Of a stretch of 33,928 bases of DNA, positions 32,044-33,928 are shown piece by piece. Within the stretch, counting starts at the first letter, position 1. Each line of letters opens with the position of its first letter. Source of the DNA: Chitinophaga pinensis. Lineage in GTDB: Bacteria > Pseudomonadota > Gammaproteobacteria > Burkholderiales > SG8-41. The notes under the pieces were generated by a model that was not told the DNA's origin, made no database searches, and was given only the letters and a program-made list of their open reading frames with translations. Where the stretch lies: positions 1 to 33,928 of the forward strand of contig CALQCM020000051.1 of assembly GCA_943329075.2 (NCBI GenBank), read 5' to 3'. A program made the position numbers and the translations under genes.

Positions 32044-33711
32044 TCAGACATCCTCGCCATACAACATGCGCCGATAAGTGATGTTCAGGACATTCCGCGA
32101 GATGCGCATGTCCATCACCAGCGGCCCGTCGCCTTGCAAAAACTCATCAACACCTGCCGCGACTTCATCCAGTGTGCGCGCAGTGACACCGCGCACGCCG
32201 AAGCCGCGCGCGACGGCGGCAAAGTCAGGTGACTCCACATTGGCCAACGCGGGCTCGAGTTTGGCGGCCTTGAGTTTGTGATATTCGGCGCCCAGTGTTT
32301 CGTCGTTCATGATGATGAACAGGAGTTTCGCGCCGCTGCGGCGCAGGGTATCGAGTTCTTGAATGTTCTGCATGGCGCCGCCGTCGCCTTCGATGGCAAC
32401 AAAGGGTTTGCCGTTTAACGCCACCGCGGCGCCGATGGCGGTCGCGAACGTTTGCCCGATCGAGCCGAAACCGTTGGAGAAAATCTGCAACGGGCGCGGC
32501 TTCTTCATGATCATCACGGGAAATGCGAACGAGTGGCCGACGCCGATGGCAACGCCGATCTCCGCCGGCAGATGCTCATCGACGATGCGGCAGGCTTCGC
32601 GCGGATCGACGGTGCCGGCTTCGATTTCGTATTCGGCCGGATCGCGGTCGGCAGCGGCCAGCAGTTTCTTCACCGCGGCGGTGCGATAACCGGCCGGCGA
32701 AAAATTCGCCTGTGCGAGCAGGTCGTCGATCATCTGCACGGTCACTGCGGCGTCGCCCTGTATATAACAATCGGCGACGCGGCCGTTGCCCATCACCACG
32801 CCGGGTTCGGCGTCGATGTGGATGATTTTTCCCTGCGGGAACAGATAGCCGCCTTCAATGGTGTGCGGATTGAGGCTGGCGCCGATGGCGATCGCGCAGT
32901 CGGCTTCCTCGAAGAGTTGCATCACGGTGCGCGTCGAAAACATGCCGGCGATGCCGGCGTGAAACTCGCTGTCGTCACCATGGCCAAAGCTGCCTTTGGC
33001 CACGAGTGTGGTGGCGGTCAGCGCGCCTAGGCGTTTGGCGAGTTTCGCCGCGGCGTCGAGTGCGCCGGATTTGATGGCGCCGCGACCGGCGATGACCACA
33101 CACTTCTTGCTGGCGCGGATGATGTCGACGGCTTTGTTCAAACGGTCAACAGCCGGACGGATTTTCTGCTGGCCGTTGTAGAGCGTGGTGGACGGTTCGT
33201 AGTCGGCGCCATCGGCGTCGCATTCCATTTTCTGCACGTCCATCGGCACCGCGAGGACGACGGGCCGCAGTTCGGTGCGTGCCATATGAAAGGCCAGTCT
33301 GACGGCGCTTTCGGCATAACCCGGTTTCAGCACTTCGACGTAACCGGCCCCGGTGGCCGTTACGAGGCGCCGCTGGTCGATCGCCTGGTTGATCAGATCA
33401 TTGTTGAGTTCGGTGGCGCTGGTGCAGATCACCACCGGGATCTGGCAGCGCGTGACGCTGACCAGCGAAGTCATCATGCGCGTGATGCCGGGGCCGTGCG
33501 TGACGCTGCAGATGCCGATTTTGCCGGTGGCGCGCGCCCAGCCTTCGGCCATGGTCAGTGCCGCACCTTCGTCGCGCGCATCGATGTTTTTGATGCCGGG
33601 CATTTTCGACATCACCGCCGCCCAGTTCATGTTGCCATCGCCCAAGAGGCCGAAGATGGTGGTGGTGCCTTCTTTGACAAAGGCGTTGGCGATGGCTTCG
33701 TAGACTTTCAT
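32044..33711 (-). CDS. Thiamine diphosphate-dependent enzyme, acetolactate synthase-like
   Basis: 555 aa, cytosolic, three-domain architecture. The N-terminal PYR domain carries the catalytic glutamate E48 (ARDEGAALTMAEGWAR) and THGPG (72-76). The central domain has VIAGRGAIKSGA. The C-terminal PP domain has the ThDP/Mg motif GDGGAMQN at 442-449, ending MND at 468-470 rather than the more usual NN. No regulatory-subunit gene is nearby, so a catabolic decarboxylase, ligase or oxalyl-CoA-like lyase is as likely as acetolactate synthase. The tail GEDV is ordinary. AGAGG precedes ATG 33711. It is convergent with the SDR, MmgE/PrpD, Bug operon and stands alone on the minus strand. Confidence 0.93.
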   Translation of the reverse strand: MKVYEAIANAFVKEGTTTIFGLLGDGNMNWAAVMSKMPGIKNIDARDEGAALTMAEGWARATGKIGICSVTHGPGITRMMTSLVSVTRCQIPVVICTSATELNNDLINQAIDQRRLVTATGAGYVEVLKPGYAESAVRLAFHMARTELRPVVLAVPMDVQKMECDADGADYEPSTTLYNGQQKIRPAVDRLNKAVDIIRASKKCVVIAGRGAIKSGALDAAAKLAKRLGALTATTLVAKGSFGHGDDSEFHAGIAGMFSTRTVMQLFEEADCAIAIGASLNPHTIEGGYLFPQGKIIHIDAEPGVVMGNGRVADCYIQGDAAVTVQMIDDLLAQANFSPAGYRTAAVKKLLAAADRDPAEYEIEAGTVDPREACRIVDEHLPAEIGVAIGVGHSFAFPVMIMKKPRPLQIFSNGFGSIGQTFATAIGAAVALNGKPFVAIEGDGGAMQNIQELDTLRRSGAKLLFIIMNDETLGAEYHKLKAAKLEPALANVESPDFAAVARGFGVRGVTARTLDEVAAGVDEFLQGDGPLVMDMRISRNVLNITYRRMLYGEDV

Positions 33712-33750
33712 TTATGCATCCTCTTGCAGGCAAGCCCGGTTTCCAATATT

Positions 33751-33780
33751 CCCTCGCCCCCTGACAAGGGGGAGAGGGGT
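33751..33780. repeat. Type E palindrome E7
   Basis: ccctcgccccctgacaaggg followed by ggagagggg. The arms ccctcgccccct and aggggga...gagggg pair. It is five bases inside the right 35-bp inverted repeat, as E1 is near the left one. Confidence 0.7.
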
Positions 33781-33784
33781 AGGG

Positions 33785-33819
33785 CTGATGTTTCCCCGGC
33801 TTTTAGAACTAAAGATCTT
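33785..33819. repeat. Right copy of 35-bp inverted repeat at window ends
   Basis: Begins ctgatgtttccccgg and ends aactaaagatctt, exactly complementary to bases 1-35. The following sequence (33820-33857) is AT-richer than the rest of the window and unlike it, as expected if an inserted element begins here. Confidence 0.9.
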
Positions 33820-33857
33820 TACAAATCAATAGGTTGAATGTAAGGTGATGAGAAACG

Positions 33858-33924
33858 GCGTGTGCATGAACGGTTTTTTCTCTGTGTTGGGACCAACCAA
33901 CACGGAGATCGATCATGCACACGC
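33858..33924 (+). promoter_or_regulatory. Nested hairpin covering a ribosome site and start codon
   Basis: Outer arms gcgtgtgcatga (33858-33869) and tcatgcacacgc (33913-33924) are a perfect 12-bp inverted repeat. Inner arms ctctgtgttgg (33880-33890) and ccaacacggag (33897-33907) pair with one G-T wobble. The inner 3' arm includes GGAG (33904-33907) and the outer 3' arm includes ATG (33915-33917), so RNA folding would hide both. This arrangement is known in some insertion sequences, where it blocks translation from read-through transcripts. Confidence 0.65.
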
Positions 33925-33928
33925 ACGC
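33915..33928 (+). CDS. Possible start of a gene cut by the window edge
   Basis: ATG 33915 lies seven bases after GGAG and opens MHTH before the window ends. Too short to identify. A transposase is a guess from the hairpin and the inverted repeat, not from the protein. Confidence 0.3.

Noticed and set aside
1..33928. Search for tctA/tctB, transcription regulators, tRNA and rRNA genes
   Set aside because: No frame with the long TctA-type membrane pattern, no helix-turn-helix regulator and no RNA gene was recognised on either strand.

Overview
ORGANISM. High-GC bacterial DNA. Fifteen periplasmic binding proteins of the Bug (TctC-like) family lie in 34 kb, together with catabolic enzymes (MmgE/PrpD, SDR, amidohydrolase, ThDP enzyme) and many REP-like palindromes plus a RAYT transposase. 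This fits a betaproteobacterium, most likely Burkholderiales, whose genomes are known for large Bug expansions. The placement is inferred from gene content; there is no rRNA or tRNA in the window to confirm it. LAYOUT. 1-2.2 kb: a Gfo/Idh/MocA oxidoreductase and a two-TM hypothetical protein among type A repeats. 2.4-6.4 kb: a Bug gene, a heptad-repeat lipoprotein, and a tightly overlapped DoxX-Bug-TauE operon. 6.4-7.3 kb: a RAYT transposase bracketed by its probable REPs (type C). 7.3-11.1 kb: a minus-strand run of ABM-domain protein, flavin reductase and Bug, plus another Bug. 11.3-18.1 kb: four more Bugs, a small hypothetical protein, a decayed ModA-like gene, an SDR, and two places where the 3' end of a Bug gene has been copied next to a repeat. 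18.2-24.7 kb: alpha/beta hydrolase, four Bugs and an amidohydrolase. 24.7-32.0 kb: two MmgE/PrpD genes, an SDR and three Bugs. 32.0-33.7 kb: a ThDP-dependent enzyme. The two window ends carry an exact 35-bp inverted repeat. HOW THE GENES MAY WORK TOGETHER. Bug proteins capture small carboxylates or related ligands in the periplasm and usually deliver them to a TctAB-type permease. No TctA, TctB or other Bug partner permease is encoded here, and no transcription regulator is recognisable. Most Bugs sit beside one or two soluble enzymes, so the window reads as a string of small binding-protein-plus-enzyme modules that would rely on permeases and regulators encoded elsewhere. MOST NOTABLE SIGNALS. 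(1) The Bug island itself. (2) Repeat elements read in frame as the positively charged n-region of signal peptides in three genes. (3) Two independent duplications of Bug gene 3' ends beside type A repeats, with substitution patterns that look coding-constrained. (4) The 35-bp inverted repeat at both ends, with an insertion-sequence-like nested hairpin at the right edge.
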